This document shows, piece by piece, positions 30,766-39,470 of a stretch of 64,000 nucleotides of DNA. Source of the stretch: Corynebacterium tuberculostearicum (GTDB taxonomy: Bacteria > Actinomycetota > Actinomycetes > Mycobacteriales > Mycobacteriaceae); contig NZ_JACBZL010000001.1 in assembly GCF_013408445.1 (NCBI RefSeq), positions 2,108,001 through 2,172,000 of the forward strand. Reading direction: 5' to 3'. Position 1 is the stretch's first letter. Each line of letters begins with the position of its first letter. The notes below the pieces were generated by a model. That model did no database searches and was not told the DNA's origin. It was given only the letters and a program-made list of their open reading frames with translations. A program made the translations under genes and the position numbers.

Positions 30766-33700
30766 ATGAAAATGAAGAGTTTTAACGGTGTAACTCGCCG
30801 TCGCGGCACTACAATCGCTGCCGCTGCTCTCTCTGTTGCTCTCGTAGCTCCATTCGTTCACCCGGTTGTTGCTCCGCAGAACGCTGCGGTTGCACAGGCT
30901 CAAGACACTGCTGATGCTTCTGTTCCCGGCAGCTCTGGCAATAACCCGATTGACGCCGACGCCATCGCTAGTGGAGATGTGACCAGCGGAAGTGGCCTGA
31001 AGAAGGTCAATGGTGCTCCAGTTTATAACGGTCACGTGTACCTGCTGGCGGGGCAGAACTCTCAGACCTCCGAAAACGATGGTAAGGCGCACGTTCCGGA
31101 TGGCACAACGGTGTTGTTCCAGTGGATTGATGACGACGGCGCAGTTAGCCCGGTGTACTCGGCAAAGACCCACTTCTTGGAGTATGGCGGGGATGGCACC
31201 ACCTCTGGCCCGGGTACTTTTGTTTTCGCTCCGGGATCTTGGACCGATAAAAACGGTAAGGAACACACTTACCGTATGAATGCAAAGGCGCGCATTTGGC
31301 TTGCCGAGGGTCAAACTGGTCGCGCTGGCCAGCCATTGCAGCAGGTGTACCAGTGGCCCGGCCGTTTCCCCGGTTTTTACGGTCCGGTCGGTAATGAGCC
31401 GAATGGTGCGTTTGGTCTTGCGGGCCAATATATGGCGCGTACCGCTCTTGACGTCGTTGAAGCGCCTGCGCCGTACATGACGGCTGATCCTAGTGAGTGG
31501 AAGATTGACACTGACGGCTACGATGTCGCTCCGGATAGCCGTGAGGATCCGAACCAGTTCTACATTGAGGGTCGCGTGTGGCTGGAATCCGAGCAGGAGC
31601 GTGGGCATATCGGACTTCCGACGTCTGCGGGTGAGCGATTCGTTGAAGGCTACAAGGTCGTTTCTACGATTTTGACTGATGAAGGCCTCCAGGCCGTGAA
31701 GCAGTTTGACGGTGAGCGCCCTGACGTGCGTGCTGACAAGATTCGTCAGCTGTTTGAGAACGACGCTAACCGCGAAAAGTTCATCGCGCAGACGGTGGTT
31801 AATGAGACGAATAAAGACGGCTACTACCGTGCTCACTTTGACACGGAAAACGAAGAGGCACTGAAGTACGCTTACCAGTTCGTTCAGGACCCCGAAGGTA
31901 ACTGGAAGCCGACTTACGGTGCCCACGGTGCGAACCTTTTCCAGCCTTTGAACCAAAAGACTTCTGGTGCGGTGAAGAACCCCTTAGGGCGTCCTGGTTG
32001 GTATAACTCTCACCTTCCTGTTGCGGTTCGCTTCGTCGATCAGATCAAAGTTGTCAAGTTTGACGGGCAGGATGCTACTGGCGTGGCCGCGCCTGGTCAG
32101 AAGGCTGATATTGATGTAACCCGCGTCTTTGACGAGACCAATCCGGTTCGAGTTGTATGGCGTGACGAGCGTGGTCGTGAGCTGAAGGCTTGTGACGGTT
32201 TGACTGATACGGCCAGTGCTGAAGCGTGCTCCTTGGATATTCCGAAGGACATCAAAAAACCGCAGACTATTCGTGTTGAGCTCGAGGTAGATGGCAACGT
32301 TACAGCTTCGGACTCCTTTGTTGTGTCTTCTGCTCCGTCGATTACCACTGGTTCTGAGACGGATGAGGTTCCGGCTGATGGTTCGGAGAAGACCTTGGAT
32401 GACAAGGTTAAGAACCCGACTGAGGGCATGACTGGTGAGGTCCAGGACAAGGACGGCAATCCGATTGATGGTGCCAAGGTTGAGATTGATCCGAAGACTG
32501 GTGACGTCAAGGTGACGGTGCCGAAGGGTACTAAGCCGCAGGATGCCAAGGTTGTTGTTAAGGACAAGGATGGCAAGCCGGTTGGTGATCCGATTGATGT
32601 GAAGATCACTGAACCGAAGGGTGAAACTCCGGCTCCGTCGATTACCACTGGTTCTGAGACGGATGAGGTTCCGGCTGATGGTTCGGAGAAGACCTTGGAT
32701 GACAAGGTTAAGAACCCGACTGAGGGCATGACTGGTGAGGTCCAGGACAAGGACGGCAATCCGATTGATGGTGCCAAGGTTGAGATTGATCCGAAGACTG
32801 GTGACGTCAAGGTGACGGTGCCGAAGGGTACTAAGCCGCAGGATGCCAAGGTTGTTGTTAAGGACAAGGATGGCAAGCCGGTTGGTGATCCGATTGATGT
32901 GAAGATCACTGAACCGAAGGGTGAAACTCCGGCTCCGTCGATTACCACTGGTTCTGAGACGGATGAGGTTCCGGCTGATGGTTCGGAGAAGACCTTGGAT
33001 GACAAGGTTAAGAACCCGACTGAGGGCATGACTGGTGAGGTCTTGGATGAGTCCGGTGACCCGATTGACGGTGCCAAGGTTGAGGTTGATCCGGAGACTG
33101 GTGACATCAAGGTGACGGTGCCGGAGGGTACTGATCCGCAGGATGCCAAGGTTGTTGTTAAGGACAAGGATGGCAAGCCGGTTGGTGATCCGATTGATGT
33201 GAAGATCACTGAACCGAAGGGTGAAACTCCGGCTCCGTCGATTACCACTGGTTCTGAGACGGATGAGGTTCCGGCTGATGGTTCGGAGAAGACCTTGGAT
33301 GACAAGGTTAAGAACCCGACTGAGGACATGACTGGTGAGGTCCAGGACAAGGACGGCAATCCGATTGATGGTGCCAAGGTTGAGATTGATCCGAAGACTG
33401 GTGACGTCAAGGTGACGGTGCCGAAGGGTACTGATCCGCAGGATGCCAAGGTTGTTGTTAAGGACAAGGATGGCAAGCCGGTTGGTGATCCGATTGATGT
33501 GAAGATCACTGAACCGAAGGGTGAAACTCCGGCTCCGTCGATTACCACTGGTTCTGAGACCGATGAGGTTCCGGCTGATGGTTCGGAGAAGACCTTGGAT
33601 GACAAGGTTAAGAACCCGACTGAGGGCATGACTGGTGAGGTCCAGGACAAGGACGGCAATCCGATTGATGGTGCCAAGGTTGAGATTGATCCGAAGACTG

Positions 33701-36000
33701 GTGACGTCAAGGTGACGGTGCCGGAGGGTACTGATCCGCAGGATGCCAAGGTTGTTGTTAAGGACAAGGATGGCAAGCCGGTTGGTGATCCGATTGATGT
33801 GAAGATCACTGAACCGAAGGGTGAAACTCCGGCTCCGTCGATTACCACTGGTTCTGAGACGGATGAGGTTCCGGCTGATGGTTCGGAGAAGACCTTGGAT
33901 GACAAGGTTAAGAACCCGACTGAGGGCATGACTGGTGAGGTCCAGGACAAGGACGGCAATCCGATTGATGGTGCCAAGGTTGAGATTGATCCGAAGACTG
34001 GTGACGTCAAGGTGACGGTGCCGAAGGGTACTGATCCGCAGGATGCCAAGGTTGTTGTTAAGGACAAGGATGGCAAGCCGGTTGGTGATCCGATTGATGT
34101 GAAGATCACTGAACCGAAGGGTGAAACTCCGGCTCCGTCGATTACCACTGGTTCTGAGACCGATGAGGTTCCGGCTGATGGTTCGGAGAAGACCTTGGAT
34201 GACAAGGTTAAGAACCCGACTGAGGGCATGACTGGTGAGGTCCAGGACAAGGACGGCAATCCGATTGATGGTGCCAAGGTTGAGATTGATCCGAAGACTG
34301 GTGACGTCAAGGTGACGGTGCCGAAGGGTACTAAGCCGCAGGATGCCAAGGTTGTTGTTAAGGACAAGGATGGCAAGCCGGTTGGTGATCCGATTGATGT
34401 GAAGATCACCGAGCCGAAGACCGATGCCCCAGACACCTCTAATGCTTCTGTAGTGCCTGACACTGTGACCGTTGTTGAGGGTCAGGAGGCTAAGCCGTTC
34501 GAGGTTGCTAAGGACATCCCAGAGGGCGGCCAAGTTAAGGCTGAGGGTCTGCCGGCTGGTTTGACCGTGAACCCTTCCACTGGTGAGGTCACCGGTACTC
34601 CAGCCAAGATTTCTGACTGGGGTAAGGATGAAGAAGAGCGCGATGTTGAGGTAACTGTTTCTGTCACCGATAAGGATGGCAAGGAAGTTGCTCAGGATAC
34701 CAAGACTGTTACGGTTCAGCGTGATACCGATGGCGATGGCCAGCCGGATGTCACCGACACCGATGACGACAATGACGGTGCTACCGATGCAGAAGAAGAA
34801 AAGGCAGGCACCGATCCGAAGGATGATTCTTCTAAGCCTGCTCTGACTGATGAGCCTTCGGTTGTTACCGATAAGGTAACCGTTGTCGATGGTCAGGAAG
34901 CTGACCCGTTCGAGGTTGCAAAGAACATCCCAGAGGGTGGCAAGGTTGCTGCTGAGGGTCTGCCTGACGGCTTGAGCGTTGATGAGTCCACTGGTGAGGT
35001 CACCGGTACTCCGTCGGTTTCTGACTGGGGTAAGGATGAAGAAGAGCGCGATGTTGAGGTAACTGTTTCTGTCACCGATTCCGATGGCAAGGAAGTTGCT
35101 CAGGATACCAAGACTGTTACGGTTCAGCGTGATACCGATGGCGATGGCCAGCCGGATGTCACCGACACCGATGACGACAATGACGGTGCTACCGATGCAG
35201 AAGAAACTGAGGCAGGCACCGATCCGAAGGATGCAAATTCCAAGCCGGAAGCCAAGCCTGGTGATGACCAGGGAGCAACCTCCGTTGATAAGTCCGGTGT
35301 GAAGGATGTAAAGCCTTCCGGTGAAGACCAGAACACCGGCATCAAGGTGACCAACCCTGATGAGGGCACCAAGGTTTCTGCTACGGATAAGAATGGCAAG
35401 GACGTTCCTGCCAAGATTGATGACAACGGCAACGTTGTTGTTACTCCGGGTGAGGACGTTGAAGGCCCAATTACCGTAGTCATCGAGGACGAAGACCTTG
35501 ATGGTGGTAAGGCCGAGGTTGAGGTCGGCGTTAAGGGCGAAGAGCCGGACAATCAGGGCGGTTCTTCCGACCTGACTGGCGGCTCCTCCTTGCCGGACCT
35601 GTCTTCTGGTTCTTCCAATGTTGATTGGAAGCGCTGTGCGCCGGCTGCTGCTGGTGTAGGCATCCCGCTGCTGTTCCTGCTGCCGATTGGTCTGGCTTCC
35701 CAGATGAACATCCCGGGCTTCTCCCCGCTGGTGAAGCAGGTTTCTGCTCAGATTGATGGCATCAACCGTCAGCTGGGTGCGCAGAACACTGCGCTGCAGA
35801 AGCAGCTGGGCATCTACAATGGCCCGCTGGCTCAGCAGGCAAATCAGATTAACCTGATGCTGAAGAAGGTTAGCCCTGAGGCTGGCCGCATTGGAGGTGG
35901 CATTGCACTGGCAGCCGCTGGTGCTCTGGCTCTGGGTCTGGTGGCAAACGCTTGTTCTCCGAACGGCGGTTCTTCCAGCTCCTCCAGCTCCTCTAAGTAA
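30766..36000 (+). CDS. Large repeat-rich secreted surface protein
   Basis: 1744 residues. The ATG at 30766 has AAGGAAGG upstream; the in-frame ATG at 30727 does not. A Sec signal peptide spans 1-45 with RRR then a hydrophobic core and AQA before QDTADA. Residues 90-520 form a globular N-terminal region (with VYLLAGQN, FVFAPGSW, WPGRFPGFYGPVGN). Then come seven 100-residue repeats, two Ig-like modules each ending in a DTDGDGQPD calcium-type stretch, a further Ig-like module, and a C-terminal part with two hydrophobic segments and a poly-Ser end. No LPxTG motif is seen, so sortase anchoring is not supported. Likely a fibrillar adhesin; function is unproven. Codon use (GGT, GAT, GTT) is lower in G+C than the neighbours. 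Confidence 0.9.
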   Translation: MKMKSFNGVTRRRGTTIAAAALSVALVAPFVHPVVAPQNAAVAQAQDTADASVPGSSGNNPIDADAIASGDVTSGSGLKKVNGAPVYNGHVYLLAGQNSQTSENDGKAHVPDGTTVLFQWIDDDGAVSPVYSAKTHFLEYGGDGTTSGPGTFVFAPGSWTDKNGKEHTYRMNAKARIWLAEGQTGRAGQPLQQVYQWPGRFPGFYGPVGNEPNGAFGLAGQYMARTALDVVEAPAPYMTADPSEWKIDTDGYDVAPDSREDPNQFYIEGRVWLESEQERGHIGLPTSAGERFVEGYKVVSTILTDEGLQAVKQFDGERPDVRADKIRQLFENDANREKFIAQTVVNETNKDGYYRAHFDTENEEALKYAYQFVQDPEGNWKPTYGAHGANLFQPLNQKTSGAVKNPLGRPGWYNSHLPVAVRFVDQIKVVKFDGQDATGVAAPGQKADIDVTRVFDETNPVRVVWRDERGRELKACDGLTDTASAEACSLDIPKDIKKPQTIRVELEVDGNVTASDSFVVSSAPSITTGSETDEVPADGSEKTLDDKVKNPTEGMTGEVQDKDGNPIDGAKVEIDPKTGDVKVTVPKGTKPQDAKVVVKDKDGKPVGDPIDVKITEPKGETPAPSITTGSETDEVPADGSEKTLDDKVKNPTEGMTGEVQDKDGNPIDGAKVEIDPKTGDVKVTVPKGTKPQDAKVVVKDKDGKPVGDPIDVKITEPKGETPAPSITTGSETDEVPADGSEKTLDDKVKNPTEGMTGEVLDESGDPIDGAKVEVDPETGDIKVTVPEGTDPQDAKVVVKDKDGKPVGDPIDVKITEPKGETPAPSITTGSETDEVPADGSEKTLDDKVKNPTEDMTGEVQDKDGNPIDGAKVEIDPKTGDVKVTVPKGTDPQDAKVVVKDKDGKPVGDPIDVKITEPKGETPAPSITTGSETDEVPADGSEKTLDDKVKNPTEGMTGEVQDKDGNPIDGAKVEIDPKTGDVKVTVPEGTDPQDAKVVVKDKDGKPVGDPIDVKITEPKGETPAPSITTGSETDEVPADGSEKTLDDKVKNPTEGMTGEVQDKDGNPIDGAKVEIDPKTGDVKVTVPKGTDPQDAKVVVKDKDGKPVGDPIDVKITEPKGETPAPSITTGSETDEVPADGSEKTLDDKVKNPTEGMTGEVQDKDGNPIDGAKVEIDPKTGDVKVTVPKGTKPQDAKVVVKDKDGKPVGDPIDVKITEPKTDAPDTSNASVVPDTVTVVEGQEAKPFEVAKDIPEGGQVKAEGLPAGLTVNPSTGEVTGTPAKISDWGKDEEERDVEVTVSVTDKDGKEVAQDTKTVTVQRDTDGDGQPDVTDTDDDNDGATDAEEEKAGTDPKDDSSKPALTDEPSVVTDKVTVVDGQEADPFEVAKNIPEGGKVAAEGLPDGLSVDESTGEVTGTPSVSDWGKDEEERDVEVTVSVTDSDGKEVAQDTKTVTVQRDTDGDGQPDVTDTDDDNDGATDAEETEAGTDPKDANSKPEAKPGDDQGATSVDKSGVKDVKPSGEDQNTGIKVTNPDEGTKVSATDKNGKDVPAKIDDNGNVVVTPGEDVEGPITVVIEDEDLDGGKAEVEVGVKGEEPDNQGGSSDLTGGSSLPDLSSGSSNVDWKRCAPAAAGVGIPLLFLLPIGLASQMNIPGFSPLVKQVSAQIDGINRQLGAQNTALQKQLGIYNGPLAQQANQINLMLKKVSPEAGRIGGGIALAAAGALALGLVANACSPNGGSSSSSSSSK
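32341..34440 (+). repeat. Seven tandem 300-bp repeats in the surface gene
   Basis: Units begin at 32341, 32641, 32941, 33241, 33541, 33841 and 34141. Each encodes 100 residues beginning ITTGSETDEVPADGSEKTLDD and continuing to ITEPKGETPAPS. Most of each unit is identical at the nucleotide level; unit 3 is the most divergent (LDESGDP, EVDPETGDI). Units 5 and 7 share GAGACCGATGAG where the others have GAGACGGATGAG. Confidence 0.95.
34447..35240 (+). repeat. Duplicated Ig-like plus DxDGD module
   Basis: Two copies of about 400 bp: TVVEGQEAKPFEVAK to KAGTDPKDD, then TVVDGQEADPFEVAK to EAGTDPKDA. Both contain an identical or near-identical DTDGDGQPDVTDTDDDNDG stretch with regularly spaced acidic residues, like thrombospondin type 3 calcium-binding loops. 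Confidence 0.85.
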
Positions 36001-36008
36001 TCGGTTCC

Positions 36009-36131
36009 GTGTGGGGCTTCGGCCCCACACTTCCGCGCCACGGGAAGGGCGTTAGCTTCCCGTCTGCTAGGGAATGAGATGCTGCCGGAGCCGGGGTGAG
36101 TCCCGGTTCTGGTGGGTGTCTTTCCTGCTAG
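36009..36131 (+). terminator. Terminator-like hairpin followed by two more stable stems
   Basis: GTGTGGGGC-TTC-GGCCCCACAC (36009-36030) ends the surface-protein transcript. It is followed by CGGGAAG...CTTCCCG (36041-36062) and GAGCCGGGG-TGAG-TCCCGGTTC (about 36087-36108). There is no good T run after the first stem. The three stems in a row may form a structured 3' region. Confidence 0.5.
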
Positions 36132-36311
36132 GGCCGAGGAATGTGGTTTCAGTTTCGGAATTGCGAAAACTCCTGTATTGTTTCTGGCGTTAACATCGAA
36201 GTAAATATTTTGCTGAAATTCTCGCCCAATGCGGCTTAGTAATTTCATGGGACTTGGATTCTCCTGAGGTATTTTTTCCTTTCCTTAGAACCTTTGACTA
36301 GAGGATCCATG

Positions 36312-36356
36312 GAGCCCCGTCGCGGAAGTGAGAGGCCGCGGCGGGGCTCATTTTTG
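36312..36356 (+). terminator. Strong terminator upstream of the thiamine operon
   Basis: GAGCCCCG and following TCGCGG pair with CCGCG...CGGGGCTC, then ATTTTTG. It isolates the yko operon from upstream transcription. Confidence 0.8.
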
Positions 36357-36382
36357 TTCTGGGCTGCTTGGGTGGGGGAGAA

Positions 36383-36398
36383 GGGGGCGTCGGCAAGC
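36383..36398 (-). repeat. Dispersed 16-bp word, reversed intergenic copy
   Basis: GGGGGCGTCGGCAAGC on the plus strand, exact reverse complement of the copies at 10540, 18785 and 51600. Confidence 0.7.
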
Positions 36399-36513
36399 GG
36401 GGGCTTGTGGGGAAACTAATGCTGGTGCGCTGGGGAGGGCTTGCTAGGATGAATGCAGCTTTTGGTCAGGTTGTCTTAAACTCCTGGCGCAAGCGTTTGA
36501 GAACTACACACAT

Positions 36514-36618
36514 CACGGGTGCTCGTCCGCTGCTATTGGGTAGCTGCGATGGGCTGAGACGCCGCCAGATGCGCGGTGAACCGTAGAACCTGATCCGGGT
36601 AATGCCGGCGAGAGGGAG
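36514..36618 (+). promoter_or_regulatory. TPP riboswitch
   Basis: Contains the conserved THI elements in order: GGGCTGAGA (36551-36559), ACCTGATCCGGGTAATGCC (36588-36606) and CGAGAGGGAGG at the end, with helix strands on both sides. The start codon is only seven bases after GGGAGGAAA, so thiamine pyrophosphate binding probably blocks ribosome entry. It precedes ykoE. Confidence 0.95.
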
Positions 36619-36624
36619 GAAATT

Positions 36625-37239
36625 ATGACTACTAATACACGTGTGTCCGCTGCCCCGAAGCGCAGCCTGAACTGGCGCGTGGTCGATATTGTGGTGGCGT
36701 CCGTTTTGGGCGTGGCCTGCGGAGTTTTATTCCTGGTATGGAATGCAGTGGGTTATGCCTGGTTTGAGGCTATGGATGCCGTGACCCCGGGCCTGGGAGG
36801 CATTGCTACTGGCATTTGGCTTATCGGTGGTGTGCTGGGTGGCCTGATTATTCGCAAGCCGGGTGCGGCCATCTATGTTGAGGTTTTGGCCGCCACCGTA
36901 TCGGCGGTGCTGGGCTCCCAGTGGGGCATTAGCACCCTGTACTCGGGCTTGGCGCAGGGTATCGGCGTGGAAATCATCCTGGCGATCTTCCTATACCGCA
37001 AGTTTGGCCTGGGGGTATCTATTCTGGCTGGCATGGCAGCGGGCTGGGGTGCCTTTATCCTGGAGCTGTTTACCTCCGGCAACCTGGCTCGCTCATTTGA
37101 GTTCAACCTCATCTACTTGGTTACCTTGAGTATCTCCGGCGCTATCTTGGCCGGTGCGCTGGGCTTCTTCCTGGTGAAGGCCCTGGCCAAGACCGGTGGC
37201 TTGGATCGCTTTGCCGCAGGCCGTGAACAGCGCGCTTAG
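36625..37239 (+). CDS. ykoE: ECF-type thiamine/precursor transporter S component, YkoE
   Basis: 204 residues with about six hydrophobic segments after a basic N-terminus (RSLNWRVVDIVVASVLGVACG). The sequence fits the YkoE family, the substrate-capture subunit of a thiamine or HMP importer. It is directly controlled by the TPP riboswitch and followed by the ATPase and transmembrane subunit. GGGAGGAAATT is its ribosome-binding region. Confidence 0.9.
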   Translation: MTTNTRVSAAPKRSLNWRVVDIVVASVLGVACGVLFLVWNAVGYAWFEAMDAVTPGLGGIATGIWLIGGVLGGLIIRKPGAAIYVEVLAATVSAVLGSQWGISTLYSGLAQGIGVEIILAIFLYRKFGLGVSILAGMAAGWGAFILELFTSGNLARSFEFNLIYLVTLSISGAILAGALGFFLVKALAKTGGLDRFAAGREQRA

Positions 37240-37253
37240 GGCGTGTTGCGTAC

Positions 37254-38681
37254 GTGTCTGATTGTGCATCATTGGCGGGAAACGCCACCAAGATAACGGC
37301 CCGCGGATTCGGCTGGACCCATGCCGGGCGCAGCGAGCCGGCCCTGTCCGATATTGACGTAGTTATCGAGCCAGGCGAACGCGTGCTTCTCTGCGGTGAC
37401 TCCGGATCGGGCAAGTCCACCTTCCTTGCAGCGATGGCCGGGGTGTTGGGCTCCGATGAGGAAGGAACCCGCACCGGTGAGCTTCTCTTGGAGGATTCCA
37501 GCGGCCTGGTGGAGGAGCCGGGGCACACCATCCCGGTGGGGCTGGTGCTTCAGGACCCGGATTCGCAGGTGATCTCTGCGCGCGTGGGCGATGATATTGC
37601 CTTTGGCTGCGAGAATTTGGCGTATCCGCGCGAGGAAATCTGGCGCCGCGTGGCCGCCGCTAAGGAACTGGTTGGCCCATTCGTGGATCTGGATTTCCCC
37701 ACCGAGCGGCTCTCTGGTGGGCAGAAGCAGCGCTTGGCGCTCGCCGGCGTCATCGCTATGGGGGCGGGCGTGGTGCTTCTCGATGAACCCACGGCCAACC
37801 TTGACCCCGCCGGCGCACGCGATGTGGTGCGCGCCGTGTCTAGGCTGGTGGAAGAAACCGGCGCGACGCTCGTGGTGGTAGAACACCAGCACGCGGCGTG
37901 GGACGGCGTGCTCGACCGCGCAGTGGAGCTGGACCGCGGACGCATCGTGGCCGATACCTCCTTTGCCGAGGTGGCCCAGCGCCGCCAGGTCTCCGGCCTG
38001 CCGCAGGCGCGACGCCTCAGTGAGGCCGAGCTTGCCCAGCGCGACGCCGCGCTGTGGAGCACTGACCTCGTCACCCGCTATGGTCCGCCGCGCACCATTG
38101 CACTGCCGGCGGGAGCCTCCACGGTCATTACCGGGCCGAATGGTGCGGGTAAGTCCACCTGGTTGATGACCATGGCTGGGTTGCTGCCGGCAAAATCCGG
38201 TGAGATCGGGGTGGCCGATTTCGTGCGTCGCGGGGTCAAGGGGTCGCCGCTGCGCTGGAAATCGCGCGAGCTGGCGGACCGCATTGGCTTTGTCTTCCAG
38301 AACCCGGAGCACCAATTCGTCGCCCGCACGGTGGCCGAGGAACTACGGGTTGCGCCCAAGGTAATGCGCGTAGAACCGCCTGAGGAGAGAATCGCGCAGC
38401 TCGTGGAATCACTCCGGCTGGAGCATCTCTTGGGGGCCAACCCGTTTACGCTTTCAGGCGGCGAGAAGCGGCGCCTATCGGTGGCTACTGCCTTGGTCAC
38501 CGCGCCGTCGGTGCTGCTCTTGGATGAGCCCACCTTTGGGCAAGACCCCCAGACCTTTGTGGAGCTGGTGCGCTTGCTGCGGCAATTGGCAGATGATGGC
38601 ACCACCATCGCCTCTATTACCCATGACCCGCTATTTATCCAGGCCTTGGGGGATCACCGAGTGGAGGTTCACGGTGCCTAA
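37254..38681 (+). CDS. ykoD: ECF transporter duplicated ATPase, YkoD
   Basis: 475 residues, two ABC domains in one chain. Domain 1: Walker A LLCGDSGSGKST, signature LSGGQKQRLALAG, Walker B VVLLDEPTANLDP. Domain 2: ITGPNGAGKST, FTLSGGEKRRLS, LLLDEPTFGQDP. Together with YkoE and YkoC it energises uptake of thiamine or its HMP moiety. GTG start 15 bases after ykoE; its end overlaps ykoC by eight bases. Confidence 0.93.
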   Translation: MSDCASLAGNATKITARGFGWTHAGRSEPALSDIDVVIEPGERVLLCGDSGSGKSTFLAAMAGVLGSDEEGTRTGELLLEDSSGLVEEPGHTIPVGLVLQDPDSQVISARVGDDIAFGCENLAYPREEIWRRVAAAKELVGPFVDLDFPTERLSGGQKQRLALAGVIAMGAGVVLLDEPTANLDPAGARDVVRAVSRLVEETGATLVVVEHQHAAWDGVLDRAVELDRGRIVADTSFAEVAQRRQVSGLPQARRLSEAELAQRDAALWSTDLVTRYGPPRTIALPAGASTVITGPNGAGKSTWLMTMAGLLPAKSGEIGVADFVRRGVKGSPLRWKSRELADRIGFVFQNPEHQFVARTVAEELRVAPKVMRVEPPEERIAQLVESLRLEHLLGANPFTLSGGEKRRLSVATALVTAPSVLLLDEPTFGQDPQTFVELVRLLRQLADDGTTIASITHDPLFIQALGDHRVEVHGA

Positions 38682-39444
38682 TCTTTTGCGCGGGGCTAAC
38701 CCGCTAAGCCGCATCTTTTTGATGTTTATCTGGGTTACCCCACTATTGGCCTCCATTGACTGGGTCTCGGCCGCGGTATCGCTGTCGCTTACCCTGATCC
38801 TTGCGCCGCTGTGCGGGGTGTCATGGGTGCGGCTTTTTAAATCCGGGTGGTTCCTGTTTCTCATTGCGCCGATTTCTGGCATCTCGATGCTGTTGTACGG
38901 CGAGCCTGGTGGTAAAGAGTATTTCAGTTGGTGGCTGGTGCAGGTCACCGAAAATTCCCTGACCCTCGCGATCGCCATTACGCTGCGTGTCTTTGCAGTG
39001 GCGCTGCCCATGGTGGTCCTAGCCCGTGATATTGATCCGACCGAATTAGGCGATGCTCTCTCGCAGATCCTCAAGCTGCCCTCGCGCTTTGTTATTGGTG
39101 CGGTCGCCGGGGTGCGTATGATGACGCTATTTCAATCTGACTGGCAGTCGCTGGGTATGGCGCGCAGGGCGAGGGGGCTGACGGACGTCGGCAAGCTGCA
39201 GCATTTGCTGACCATGTCCTTTGGCCTTCTGGTAATTGCGCTGCGCCGCGGTGGCAAGTTGGCAACGGCCATGGAGGCGCGCGGTTTCGGCCGTACCCCG
39301 CCTGGCGGTGGGAAGCGCTCGTGGGCGCGTGAGTCGCGGCTGCGGGCCCGCGATGGGTGGATCATGGTCTGCGGCGCCGTCCTTGCTTTCGTACCGGTGG
39401 TAGTTTCGGTACTCACTGGGGCCTGGAGATTCTTCGGCCTATAA
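38674..39444 (+). CDS. ykoC: ECF transporter transmembrane (T) component, YkoC
   Basis: 256 residues from the GTG at 38674, overlapping the ykoD stop. It has about five membrane segments and the two short cytoplasmic Ala-Arg-Gly motifs of energy-coupling T proteins, MARRARGLTD and AMEARGFGRT, that contact the ATPase. It completes the YkoEDC importer. No downstream thiamine enzyme lies in this window. Confidence 0.9.
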   Translation: MPNLLRGANPLSRIFLMFIWVTPLLASIDWVSAAVSLSLTLILAPLCGVSWVRLFKSGWFLFLIAPISGISMLLYGEPGGKEYFSWWLVQVTENSLTLAIAITLRVFAVALPMVVLARDIDPTELGDALSQILKLPSRFVIGAVAGVRMMTLFQSDWQSLGMARRARGLTDVGKLQHLLTMSFGLLVIALRRGGKLATAMEARGFGRTPPGGGKRSWARESRLRARDGWIMVCGAVLAFVPVVVSVLTGAWRFFGL

Positions 39445-39470
39445 CCCGCGAAAGCAGTGATTGAGCGACC

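Noticed and set aside
32341-34440. CRISPR-like regular repeats
   Set aside because: Repeats of 300 bp are contiguous, in frame and without unique spacers.
32097-34463. 788-codon minus-strand frame of repeated Ser/Thr-rich residues
   Set aside because: A reading-frame shadow of the 300-bp repeats; no start signals.
31984-36030. 1348-codon minus-strand open frame opposite the surface-protein gene
   Set aside because: It mirrors the repeats of the plus-strand gene, has no ribosome-binding site or known domain, and the plus-strand frame has a signal peptide and a Shine-Dalgarno.
35844-36248. 134-codon minus-strand frame beginning MKLLSRIGREF
   Set aside because: It has a possible AGGAG upstream but runs antisense into the surface gene through a terminator stem; no family and no coding bias.
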